Part shown: positions 27,137-34,638 of the stretch, piece by piece
How positions within the stretch are numbered: the stretch's first letter is position 1
Layout of the letters: each line of letters begins with the position of its first letter
Assembly: GCA_017640725.1 (NCBI GenBank)
Contig: JAEPQB010000001.1
Coordinates: 1,922,001 to 1,986,000, forward strand
DNA length: 64,000 bases
Origin: Kordiimonadaceae bacterium
GTDB lineage: Bacteria > Pseudomonadota > Alphaproteobacteria > Sphingomonadales > Kordiimonadaceae
Direction: 5' to 3'
Made by a program: the position numbers and the translations under genes
The notes under the pieces: model-generated
What the model was told of the DNA's origin: nothing
The model's database searches: none
What the model saw: only the letters and a program-made list of their open reading frames with translations

Positions 27137-27570
27137 GATTGCGGTCCAAACATGTGTTGCAGGTCTTCTTCGGGGATATGCCCTCCCTCCAACAGGCGGG
27201 TAAGCTTGTCATAGATGCGCCACTCACCATTCACTTTGTACAAACCCAGCTGATCATAGAAACGATTGTTGTTCTTCATCTCCACAGTGGCGACACGCCC
27301 TTCGTTGATGGAAATGTGGGTGATTTCAACGTCGTGAACATCGGCATCGGGTAACTGGCTCCAGATCTTGTCCCACACATCCTCTATCGGCAGCACATAC
27401 ACTTTTTCTGCACCGGTGCCGCCGGTGATGAGTTTCATTTGCGCTTTGGGGGCGTCATAGGCTTTCGAAATTTGCCCCCAGTTTTTAGTCGCGACACCAA
27501 ACGCATAGTTCAGGGCTGCTTGTGAAACCGCCAAGAAGTCTTGTTGGTTGCTTTTAGTTTGAATTTTCAT
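27133..27570 (-). CDS. Putative lumazine-binding/NTF2-like protein
   Basis: 145-residue cytoplasmic protein (no signal peptide). Pattern of one long helix pair and curved sheet ending VNGEWRIYDKLT, the typical NTF2-like hairpin close, near PF12893. Possibly a small ligand carrier or isomerase that works with the overlapping dehydrogenase. ATG preceded by AAGGTCAGC. First gene of a two-gene unit divergent from LysR with an inverted repeat between them. Confidence 0.72.
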   Translation of the reverse strand: MKIQTKSNQQDFLAVSQAALNYAFGVATKNWGQISKAYDAPKAQMKLITGGTGAEKVYVLPIEDVWDKIWSQLPDADVHDVEITHISINEGRVATVEMKNNNRFYDQLGLYKVNGEWRIYDKLTRLLEGGHIPEEDLQHMFGPQS

Positions 27571-27637
27571 GTGCTGACCTTTCTCTGAGACGAATGCAGG
27601 GTGACAAGGAAACGCAGCATTTGGCAGTCCAATCAGG

Positions 27638-27671
27638 ACGTTGGGTTTTTCAGTATTGAAAAACCCAACGT
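27638..27671. promoter_or_regulatory. 15-base perfect inverted repeat in LysR divergent region, operator candidate
   Basis: Left arm at 27638-27652 and right arm at 27657-27671 are exact reverse complements (TTGGGTTTTTCA core) separated by GTAT. It lies 34 bases before the lysR ATG and about 70 before the divergent operon. A LysR-type T-N11-A site could be embedded; it would also fold as a hairpin in RNA. No trailing T run, so operator is preferred. Confidence 0.6.
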
Positions 27672-27705
27672 GGTCAATGGCATCTCATCGCCTTATGTTG
27701 TTCCT

Positions 27706-28578
27706 ATGCAGAATTGGGATTTGATACGGGTTTTTCTGGCGGTGTCAGAGCGCGGCAGCTTGCTTGGGGCGTCCGGTCAGCTTGGCATGAGCCCGCCGAC
27801 CATCGCGCGGCACCTGACACGCCTTGAAGACGAGTTGGGATTGACCTTGTTCATTCGACGTCATGATGGATACCGGCTGACGCGTGAGGGCCACCAGTTG
27901 TTGCCGAAGGCACGACAGGTCGCCAGGTCTGTGGGCATCTTCTCGCGGACGGCAACTGACGCCAAAAACCCCGAGAGGACGCGGGTTCGATTGGCATCAG
28001 GTTTCTGGTTTTCAAGGCTTATCACTGCTGAGCTTTCATCGTTTCATGCCAACAACCCGGGTATCGAACTGGACCTAGTCACCGGTCATGAGATTGCCGA
28101 CCTCAGCGACGGGGAAGCGGATATCTCAATCAGGAATATTCGGCCTGAAAACGGTGCATTGGTGATGAGAAAACTGGGCGAAACTCTTTATGCAATCTAC
28201 GGCTCTAAATCCTATGTGGCTCGAAACCCAGCAGCACGTGAAGAAGAGCGATTTCAAAGCTGCGATTGGATTGGTGCGGCTGAGCCTTTGGCTTCTTTGG
28301 CTTCGCAGGTTTGGCTTCAGGAAAAAGGGGTGAGAAACCCCAAACTGCGCTGCTCGCATACGCCGCAATTTCTGGATGCGGCAATCGCCGGTGTGGGGCT
28401 TGCGATCCTGCCGCGGATCATTGGGGACAAGGAAGAGAGCCTCGTTCGTGTGTCAGAATCCATTGAGCTTACATCGAAAGAAGTTTGGCTGATTGTTCAT
28501 GAGCGGTCCCGAGACGTTCCGGAGATACGCACGGTGATCAATTGGCTGGTTCCTCTGTTCAAACAGATTTCAGACTAG
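27706..28578 (+). CDS. LysR family transcriptional regulator
   Basis: 290 residues. N-terminal winged HTH (residues 1-60): NWDLIRVFLAVSERGSLLGAS, then MSPPTIARHLTRLEDELG. The remainder is a type 2 periplasmic-binding-like effector domain. The ATG at 27706 starts the HTH as in family members; the in-frame GTG at 27601 would translate through the inverted repeat and is rejected. Divergent from the NTF2-like/dehydrogenase operon and upstream of an M14-like deacylase gene, either of which could be its target. Confidence 0.9.
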   Translation: MQNWDLIRVFLAVSERGSLLGASGQLGMSPPTIARHLTRLEDELGLTLFIRRHDGYRLTREGHQLLPKARQVARSVGIFSRTATDAKNPERTRVRLASGFWFSRLITAELSSFHANNPGIELDLVTGHEIADLSDGEADISIRNIRPENGALVMRKLGETLYAIYGSKSYVARNPAAREEERFQSCDWIGAAEPLASLASQVWLQEKGVRNPKLRCSHTPQFLDAAIAGVGLAILPRIIGDKEESLVRVSESIELTSKEVWLIVHERSRDVPEIRTVINWLVPLFKQISD

Positions 28579-28652
28579 CATTGATTTTCGGTTGGTATGC
28601 AGGCAGCCAATCTTATAGGCTCAGGGCAATCCAACATATCGGGAGCATTCAG

Positions 28653-29702
28653 TTGAATATTCAATCAATTTTGCGATCAGCGCTGGTCCTGGTTCAATTG
28701 AATTTTCTGTCAGTGCGCGCCGACGCAGAGTTGCCCACTGCTGCCCCTGGGACAGCCGCACGGGCTTATCTTGAAGTGCCTGACACGGGCGATGGCATGA
28801 CCCGCATCCCGGTTTCGGTGTTCCGCGGCGACAAGGATGGGCCCACGCTTGCGCTGATAGCCGGCACGCATGGCTATGAATATGCGCCAATGGTTGCGCT
28901 CCAGCATGTTGGCAGACGCATCAACCCCAAGGACCTGAGCGGCACCCTGATTATGGTGCATGTCGCTAACATGCCGTCTTTCCATCAAAGGACCATTTAT
29001 TATGGTCCGGTTGACGGCAAGAATTTGAACCGTGCCTATCCTGGAAAACCAGACGGCACATTGAGCGAGCGCATCGCCCACATCATCACTACCCAAGTGA
29101 TTGAAAAAGCTGACTATGTCATTGATATGCACAGCGGCGATGGCAACGAGGCCCTCCGGCCATACATTTATATGCCCCGCACCGGTGACCTTCAGCTGGA
29201 CGCCAAGATTAAATCCATGGCGCTGGCGTTTGGCATTGATCACATCGTGATTGACGAGCGGCCGGTCAGTGCACCTGACGCCACTGTTTTTACCGATATG
29301 ACAGCTCTCTCGCGCGGCATTCCTTCTATGACCACCGAAGCAGGGCAACTGGGGTCAACAGACCCGCACTGGGTTGATATTAACGTTATGGGTGCGATGA
29401 ATGTGATGCGCCACCTTGGCATGTTGCCCGGGGAGGTGATCCCGCCCAAGCCAACGGTTTGGCTCAAAGGCTATCAGGTGGTCACGAGCCCAGAGAACGG
29501 CTTTTTCAGACCCGCAGTCAAGGATGGGTATGCCATTGCGGAAGGTGGTATTTTAGGGGAACTAGTCGACCATTTTGGCACCCACATCGCAACCATTCAC
29601 GCCCCCTTTGCGGGGGTTGTGAACTATGTTGTGGCCACGCCGCCCGTTCGGTTTGGGGAGCCCTTGGCCATGGTCAGCAAGCTGGCTGAAGAAGAAAACT
29701 AA
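28653..29702 (+). CDS. Exported succinylglutamate desuccinylase/aspartoacylase family protein (M14)
   Basis: About 349 residues from a TTG start at 28653 with GGGAG eight bases upstream, giving a signal peptide of about 20 residues. The zinc-peptidase fold shows GTHGYEYAP (His and Glu ligands) and a second His in IDMHSGD, with NLNRAYPG as substrate loop and a C-terminal barrel-sandwich part (GAPFAG-like HAPFAGVV). These enzymes cleave acyl-amino acids or carboxypeptide bonds. An in-frame ATG at 28542 overlaps lysR and lacks support. Substrate unknown; exported location and M14 chemistry fit amino-acid scavenging. Confidence 0.82.
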   Translation: MNIQSILRSALVLVQLNFLSVRADAELPTAAPGTAARAYLEVPDTGDGMTRIPVSVFRGDKDGPTLALIAGTHGYEYAPMVALQHVGRRINPKDLSGTLIMVHVANMPSFHQRTIYYGPVDGKNLNRAYPGKPDGTLSERIAHIITTQVIEKADYVIDMHSGDGNEALRPYIYMPRTGDLQLDAKIKSMALAFGIDHIVIDERPVSAPDATVFTDMTALSRGIPSMTTEAGQLGSTDPHWVDINVMGAMNVMRHLGMLPGEVIPPKPTVWLKGYQVVTSPENGFFRPAVKDGYAIAEGGILGELVDHFGTHIATIHAPFAGVVNYVVATPPVRFGEPLAMVSKLAEEEN

Positions 29703-30496
29703 AACCGCACGTTCACAATGCGGTGGTAACCGACAAAACCTGCAGCAATGATTGCCTTTTGAGCACCAAGGTTGTCGGTTTCAGTTGAACAGATTGGTGC
29801 GAGTTTTTGATCCCGTGCTTTTTGTGCCAGGGCCCTGAGCATTGCTGTTGCGATGCCTTGGCGGCGGTGAGCTTTGCCAACAATCATACCGACATCCGCC
29901 ACGAGCGGTTGGCGATTGTTGCGCCTGCATTCGCCAGTCGACAGAATTTCATTGTCTCGCCATAGGGCATAGAGTTCGCCCCGGCCAATAAGGCCACTAA
30001 AGTACGACAACAACCAGTCCAAGCTGGCGCCCAAAGTGCGATGGCCAAAATCAGCAACCTGTTCGAGCGCGTTCGCATCGACCGGTCTTAATTCAGTGCC
30101 TGTGGGAAAAGCCGCTGACAGTTCTGTCTGTAGCGATGGCATGTGATACATGATAGCGCTGACAGAAAGGGTTGCCTGAACATCCAGCAAGCAAGCAAGG
30201 GCACGGGGTTCTGCCGTCGACACGACAGCTCCAACAAGACTTTGCGCATCAATCAATGATTTTAGGATGGGAAGAGGGTCGAGCCGTTCGTCCACATGAA
30301 ACCTCAGCAGTTCCTTGTCCCCGTTAATAGCGGCATACCCGATGGTTGACTGGCCGTGGGAAATCTCAATTATTTCGGCCATCTCGACGAAGGACTGCCA
30401 CATGCCATCAAGCGGTGCAGCGCAAGCGTTCAAATAGGTTTGCTCCATGTCAGCGATGGTATCCGCAGAAGAGACAGAAAACTCCAGGCTGGTCAT
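29699..30496 (-). CDS. GNAT family N-acetyltransferase
   Basis: 265 residues with a GNAT domain in the C-terminal half: acetyl-CoA loop RRQGIATAML near residue 215, followed by CSTETDNLGAQKAIIAAGF. The N-terminal half is a divergent second GNAT-like fold (FVEMAEIIEISHGQSTIGYAAI). Amine substrate unknown. Translationally coupled to the TetR gene (ATGA overlap), so its expression is likely controlled by that repressor. Stop convergent with the M14 gene, overlapping by four bases. Confidence 0.8.
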   Translation of the reverse strand: MTSLEFSVSSADTIADMEQTYLNACAAPLDGMWQSFVEMAEIIEISHGQSTIGYAAINGDKELLRFHVDERLDPLPILKSLIDAQSLVGAVVSTAEPRALACLLDVQATLSVSAIMYHMPSLQTELSAAFPTGTELRPVDANALEQVADFGHRTLGASLDWLLSYFSGLIGRGELYALWRDNEILSTGECRRNNRQPLVADVGMIVGKAHRRQGIATAMLRALAQKARDQKLAPICSTETDNLGAQKAIIAAGFVGYHRIVNVRF

Positions 30497-31050
30497 TTGC
30501 CGATCCCCTTGTATTTTTCATAGAGGGACACCAGCATTTCATCCAGCGGATAGTCCTCAAACAGCTCCAGATAATGCAGGGAAAGGCCATCAATTTCGGC
30601 GATCAGGTGCCGGGCGTGATGCTCCGGGTTTTTCACTCCTGATGATGCAACTAGCGCGATGGTCGCATCCATAAGATCATCGGCGCGTGCCCTCAGGGCA
30701 TCCTGTACGACCGGCTGCAGGCTGGGATCAAAAAGCAGGCTCAGCTGAAAGCGCAACAGGGGTTGCTCTGCTTTCAGCATTTTTCGCAATCGGGCAAGAA
30801 AATCGCGCAAAGCGATTTGATAGCCACCGGCAGGGTTCCCGCTGCCCGCCACGCCAGACATGCGTTCGCTTGCGCGCTCAATTATGGCAGAGAGCAATGC
30901 CTCTTTGCTGTCATAATAATTGTAGGTTAGTCCCTTGGAAACGCCAGCATGGCGCGCGATCTGATCCACAGACGTTTGGTGAAAGCCCTGATCTGAAAAC
31001 AGCGTGAGAGCAGAATCGATAATCTTGTCTTTCCCTGCCTGTGGGCGCAT
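30493..31050 (-). CDS. TetR/AcrR family repressor
   Basis: 185 residues. HTH at residues 10-55: SALTLFSDQGFHQTSVDQIARHAGVSKGLTYNYYDSKEA-like order (helix-turn-helix then YYxSKE). C-terminal half all-alpha ligand domain. ATG at 31050 has AAAGG about eight bases upstream; the TTG one codon earlier is not needed. A 30-base near-perfect palindrome lies 11 bases upstream and is the evident operator; the repressor likely autoregulates itself and the coupled acetyltransferase. Confidence 0.88.
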   Translation of the reverse strand: MRPQAGKDKIIDSALTLFSDQGFHQTSVDQIARHAGVSKGLTYNYYDSKEALLSAIIERASERMSGVAGSGNPAGGYQIALRDFLARLRKMLKAEQPLLRFQLSLLFDPSLQPVVQDALRARADDLMDATIALVASSGVKNPEHHARHLIAEIDGLSLHYLELFEDYPLDEMLVSLYEKYKGIGK

Positions 31051-31060
31051 CAAACCATAC

Positions 31061-31090
31061 CTTTATTGACTGACTAGTCGGTCAATAAAG
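31061..31090. promoter_or_regulatory. TetR operator palindrome
   Basis: 30-base palindrome with arms TTATTGAC and GTCAATAA around a central ACTAGT; a single symmetric base pair deviates. Directly upstream of the tetR start, placed to block its promoter and possibly to influence the divergent NAD salvage promoter 32 bases to the right. Confidence 0.8.
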
Positions 31091-31121
31091 GGGTGTGGGG
31101 CAGTCGTCAAGATAAAACCAG

Positions 31122-31150
31122 TTGACAATTAGAAGTGTAATAGTTACATT
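31122..31150 (+). promoter_or_regulatory. Sigma-70 promoter with overlapping palindrome for NAD salvage operon
   Basis: TTGACA at 31122-31127, 17-base spacer, TACATT at 31145-31150. A 13-base palindrome TGTAATAGTTACA (31136-31148) overlaps the spacer and -10 element, suitable for repression. A purine-rich ribosome site (AAGGAG at 31189) precedes the first gene. Confidence 0.65.
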
Positions 31151-31203
31151 AAATATTGCAGATAGACTGCAACATATAATTCGCTAGCAAGGAGCTTGCT
31201 GCA

Positions 31204-32301
31204 ATGACGACGACACAACTCGACCGGTCCATAGGGACGCGGTCAGACTTCGAATATGATTTCCTAGTATTCATTGGTCGCTTCCAACCCTTTCATCTTG
31301 GCCATCAGTCAGTAATTGATGCGGCGCTTGAAAAAGCGCGCCACGTTATCGTTCTTATTGGGTCAGCCAAAGAAGCACGTTCCCTGCGGAATCCGTTCAA
31401 TTGGGAAGAGCGTGCCAGTATGATCAGGGCTGCTTACTCACCCGAAATTCAACAGCGCATCCATTGCACGCCGCTGCTTGACCTGCCGTATGCAGAGCAC
31501 AGCTGGATCAGAAATGTGCAGATGAGCGTTCAGGGCATTGCCTGTCAGTTTCAGGTAACTGGTGACAAGCGCATCGGCCTCATTGGTCACGCCAAAGACC
31601 ATTCAAGCTATTATCTGAAAATGTTTCCGCAATGGGGCCATGTGGATGTGCCGCAGTTTGCCGAGCTGGATGCAACCAGCATCAGGGAAACCTATCTGCG
31701 GCTTGATGCTGGGTTTAGTGGCAGTGCGTTTCATGAAATGGGGGCCGTACCCTCGGCAGTTGATTTTCTGGCCGAGTTCTTTGGTTCGCAGGCTTACAAA
31801 CAATTGCAGCACGAGCAGGCTGTGATTGACGAGTATAAACGCGCCTGGAACAAAACGCCTTATGTACCCACGTTCGTGACCATAGATACAGTTGTGGTTC
31901 AGTCGGGCCACATTCTTTTGGTGAAACGCCGTAGTTCACCCGGAAAAGGATTATGGGCCTTGCCCGGTGGCTTTGTTGACCCGCATGAAAAGCTGGTTGA
32001 TGCGGCCGTCAGGGAGCTAAGGGAAGAAACCAAAATCGCCGTGCCCAAACCGGTGCTCTATGGTTCTATCAAAAACAAAGAAGTGTTTGATGACCCGTAT
32101 CGCTCAACAAGAGGCCGCACCATCACAACATGTTTTTTGATTGAGCTTGTTGGTGAGCCCAGTGGCCTGCCGCGGATCAAAGGCTCCGACGACGCTGAAA
32201 AAGCGCGTTGGGTACCGATTGCGGATCTGGAGAGTGACACGATGTTCGAAGATCACTTCCACATTATTCAAACTATGTTGCGGGACACGTTCACCGCTTA
32301 G
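31204..32301 (+). CDS. Bifunctional NMN adenylyltransferase / Nudix hydrolase
   Basis: 365 residues. N-terminal half (20-190) is a nucleotidyltransferase: GRFQPFHLGHQSVID with the HxGH motif and LDATSIRETYL near the end. C-terminal half (205-345) is a Nudix hydrolase; the box reads GGFVDPHEKLVDAAVREL then REETK, complete except Lys for the last Gly. The fusion makes NAD+ from NMN and ATP while the Nudix part clears ADP-ribose or related products. AAGGAG precedes the ATG. Followed by the nicotinamide phosphoribosyltransferase gene 45 bases on, forming the two-step nicotinamide salvage route. Confidence 0.92.
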   Translation: MTTTQLDRSIGTRSDFEYDFLVFIGRFQPFHLGHQSVIDAALEKARHVIVLIGSAKEARSLRNPFNWEERASMIRAAYSPEIQQRIHCTPLLDLPYAEHSWIRNVQMSVQGIACQFQVTGDKRIGLIGHAKDHSSYYLKMFPQWGHVDVPQFAELDATSIRETYLRLDAGFSGSAFHEMGAVPSAVDFLAEFFGSQAYKQLQHEQAVIDEYKRAWNKTPYVPTFVTIDTVVVQSGHILLVKRRSSPGKGLWALPGGFVDPHEKLVDAAVRELREETKIAVPKPVLYGSIKNKEVFDDPYRSTRGRTITTCFLIELVGEPSGLPRIKGSDDAEKARWVPIADLESDTMFEDHFHIIQTMLRDTFTA

Positions 32302-32346
32302 AGGAACGGAAAGACCGTTCCTTGGACGAAGGTCACGGAGGATCTC

Positions 32347-33762
32347 ATGACCAATATTATTCTCGACACGGACAGCTATAAGCACAGTCACTATTTGCAG
32401 TACCCGCCTGGTGCAACCACTGTTAGCAGCTACATTGAAAGCCGCGGCGGCGCGCACAACAAAACACTGTTTTTTGGCCTGCAGGCCTGGATGCTGAAAA
32501 CCCTCAATACGCCTGTTACTCTCGAAGATGTGGATAACGCCGCATGGATCTGCAACCAGCACAGCGTGCCTTTCAATCGTACGGGCTGGGAACATATCGT
32601 TAACGAGCACGGCGGTCTACTGCCGCTTGTCATTGAGGCTGTGCCTGAAGGCACTCTCGTGGACACATCCAATGTGCTTGTGCAGGTGCGCAACACCGAC
32701 CCGGCCTGCTACTGGCTCACGAGTTTTATCGAAACATCTTTGCTGCGCGGTGTGTGGTACCCAACAACAGTTGCCACAAACAGCTATTTCGCTAAGCAAA
32801 CTATTTTGAATTATCTCGCTCAAACGTCAGACAATGAGCCAGAGCCAATCGCGCAATTCATGCTGCATGACTTTGGTGCGCGCGGTGTGTCGTCTGAAGA
32901 AAGTGCGGCACTCGGTGGGCTTGCCCACCTTGTCAATTTCCGTGGCACCGACACCATGAGCGCACTTCTTGCGGCAAAACAATACTACCGCGAGCCGATG
33001 GCGGCTTACTCAGTGCCAGCGGCAGAGCACAGCACCATGACCAGTTGGGAGCGGAAGGGCGAGAAGGACGCTTATTCCAATATGCTCAAACAATTTAAGG
33101 GCGCCAACATCATCTCCATCGTGGCGGACAGCTACAATTTGTTTGACGCGATTGAGCAGCATTTTGCGGGCTCCCTTAAGGAACAAGTGCTTGCAAACGC
33201 AGAAGCAGGCTCGCGTCTGGTCGTGCGGCCAGATAGCGGCGACCCGATCGAGACGCCGATTAAGGCCATCGAGCTCTTGATGGAAAAGTTTGGCAGTACT
33301 GAAAACAGCAAGGGTTACCGCGTATTGCCAGATTATGTCCGTGTGCTACAGGGCGATGGCATCACGCCAACAACCATTGAGACTATCCTGGGCACGATGC
33401 AGGAACGCGATATTTCCGCAGAAAACATTGTGTTTGGCATGGGCTCAGGCCTGTTGCAGCAAGTAAACCGGGACACACAGGAGTTTGCCATGAAATGCTC
33501 CGCTATCGAAGTGGCAGGTCAGTGGCGCGATGTTTTCAAAGAGCCAAAAACCGATATGGCGAAGCTGTCAAAACGGGGCGTGCTGGCCCTGACGTTCTCT
33601 CAGGGTGCGTATCATACCGTGCGCCGCGAGGAGCTGGTGGGGCAGAACCTGCTACGTCCGGTGTATGAAAACGGCCAAATTCTGGTGACCGAGAATTTTC
33701 AGGCCGTTCGTAATCGGGCGGACGGGATTGGGCTCAGTCGTGCCCAAGTCGCCGCCCAGTGA
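32347..33762 (+). CDS. nadV: Nicotinamide phosphoribosyltransferase (NadV/NAMPT)
   Basis: 471 residues with the NAMPT signature TDSYKHSHYLQYPPG at the start, SYIESRGG, and HDFGARGVSS in the middle; the AEHSTMTSW segment holds the catalytic histidine that is phosphorylated in the human enzyme. It couples nicotinamide to PRPP to give NMN, which the upstream adenylyltransferase turns into NAD+. Length agrees with bacterial NadV (about 460-480). Second and last gene of the operon; a hairpin follows before the convergent gene. Confidence 0.94.
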   Translation: MTNIILDTDSYKHSHYLQYPPGATTVSSYIESRGGAHNKTLFFGLQAWMLKTLNTPVTLEDVDNAAWICNQHSVPFNRTGWEHIVNEHGGLLPLVIEAVPEGTLVDTSNVLVQVRNTDPACYWLTSFIETSLLRGVWYPTTVATNSYFAKQTILNYLAQTSDNEPEPIAQFMLHDFGARGVSSEESAALGGLAHLVNFRGTDTMSALLAAKQYYREPMAAYSVPAAEHSTMTSWERKGEKDAYSNMLKQFKGANIISIVADSYNLFDAIEQHFAGSLKEQVLANAEAGSRLVVRPDSGDPIETPIKAIELLMEKFGSTENSKGYRVLPDYVRVLQGDGITPTTIETILGTMQERDISAENIVFGMGSGLLQQVNRDTQEFAMKCSAIEVAGQWRDVFKEPKTDMAKLSKRGVLALTFSQGAYHTVRREELVGQNLLRPVYENGQILVTENFQAVRNRADGIGLSRAQVAAQ

Positions 33763-33770
33763 GACACCGG

Positions 33771-33802
33771 CCCGGAGCGCCATAAAATAACAGTGCTCCG
33801 GG
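33771..33802. terminator. Hairpin between convergent nadV and secreted-protein genes
   Basis: CCCGGAGC and GCTCCGGG enclose a 16-base loop. No T tract, so termination strength is uncertain, but position between convergent stops fits. Confidence 0.45.
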
Positions 33803-33806
33803 TCAT

Positions 33807-34439
33807 CTAATACTGCACGCATTCTTGTGCGAAATGCAAAGCGCATGTGTCCACAACATATTGGAATGTTGCCCGAATGTTGGGCTTGAGGCTCATGCCA
33901 CTGTCTTTGTGCTGCAAATGGCCTTTGACCATTTGACGCAAAATGTTCAAGCGCGAACAGGCGGGAAATCCGTTATTTGCGACACACCAATGCAGATCAA
34001 AGGACACTTTATCCACCAGCGGCCAAATCTCGGTTTCCCGGGATGCTTGAAATGACGCCTGCAGGGTTGGCGTGTCCCCGATCAGATAAAAATCCCACCA
34101 GGTTTTGCCAGCCAGGCGCTGCTCAACCAGAACAGTGAAAGTCTTTTTGTTACGCAGGTATGTCATGCGCCAAAAAGCTTCGGGGATGACGCGTACTTCT
34201 GGGAAGGTCGAATATTCAGTGATACGCATGTCCTGGCCTGCGACCCTGAGGTCATAGACAACGTACCCCTCCTGCTGCGACACCTGTACGTTTTGCGGTG
34301 AGTGAGTCAAACAGTATATGCCACCGGAAAAAGCGCACATTGGGGCAAATCCATCAATTAACTTTTGCGAGGCAGATCCCGCAATCGATAGACCGGAGAG
34401 CGCCAGTAGCAACACCGCTGTTTTGGCAACGCGGATCAA
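33807..34439 (-). CDS. Exported cysteine-containing hypothetical protein
   Basis: 210 residues, family not recognised. Signal peptide (VAKTAVLLLALSGLSIAGSAS) and several cysteines (CAFSGGIYC, WCVANNGFPAC, DTCALHFAQEC) suggesting disulfides in the periplasm. Start is TTG at 34439, supported by GGAG six to seven bases upstream. No close neighbour in the same operon. Function unknown. Confidence 0.6.
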   Translation of the reverse strand: MIRVAKTAVLLLALSGLSIAGSASQKLIDGFAPMCAFSGGIYCLTHSPQNVQVSQQEGYVVYDLRVAGQDMRITEYSTFPEVRVIPEAFWRMTYLRNKKTFTVLVEQRLAGKTWWDFYLIGDTPTLQASFQASRETEIWPLVDKVSFDLHWCVANNGFPACSRLNILRQMVKGHLQHKDSGMSLKPNIRATFQYVVDTCALHFAQECVQY

Positions 34440-34599
34440 TGGCGTCTCCAGGGTGCCCTCTCTGCTCGGGAGATGTCCCTTTTTGTCAGCCGTTTCTTTT
34501 TTCGGCTGCCCCCGCTGAACAGATCAAAAACCCAACCAAACAAAAACTCCAAAATAATCTCTAAGACGATCATAGCTTTGCCCTCTCTGGTTTTGGTCG

Positions 34600-34619
34600 G
34601 CTTGCCCCGAAGGGCAAGC
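34600..34619 (-). terminator. UUCG-capped hairpin after the flotillin gene
   Basis: On the minus strand GCTTGCCC and GGGCAAGC enclose TTCG, an extra-stable tetraloop, 20 bases after the flotillin stop. U tract is missing, so it may act as an RNA 3'-end stabiliser or factor-aided terminator. The 34440-34638 gap holds no gene; a second inverted repeat CAGCCG/CGGCTG lies at 34487-34508. Confidence 0.55.
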
Positions 34620-34638
34620 GAAAGTGTTTTATCTGCCC

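Noticed and set aside
27601-27705. GTG start extending the LysR protein
   Set aside because: Would translate through the perfect inverted repeat and adds residues before the conserved HTH.
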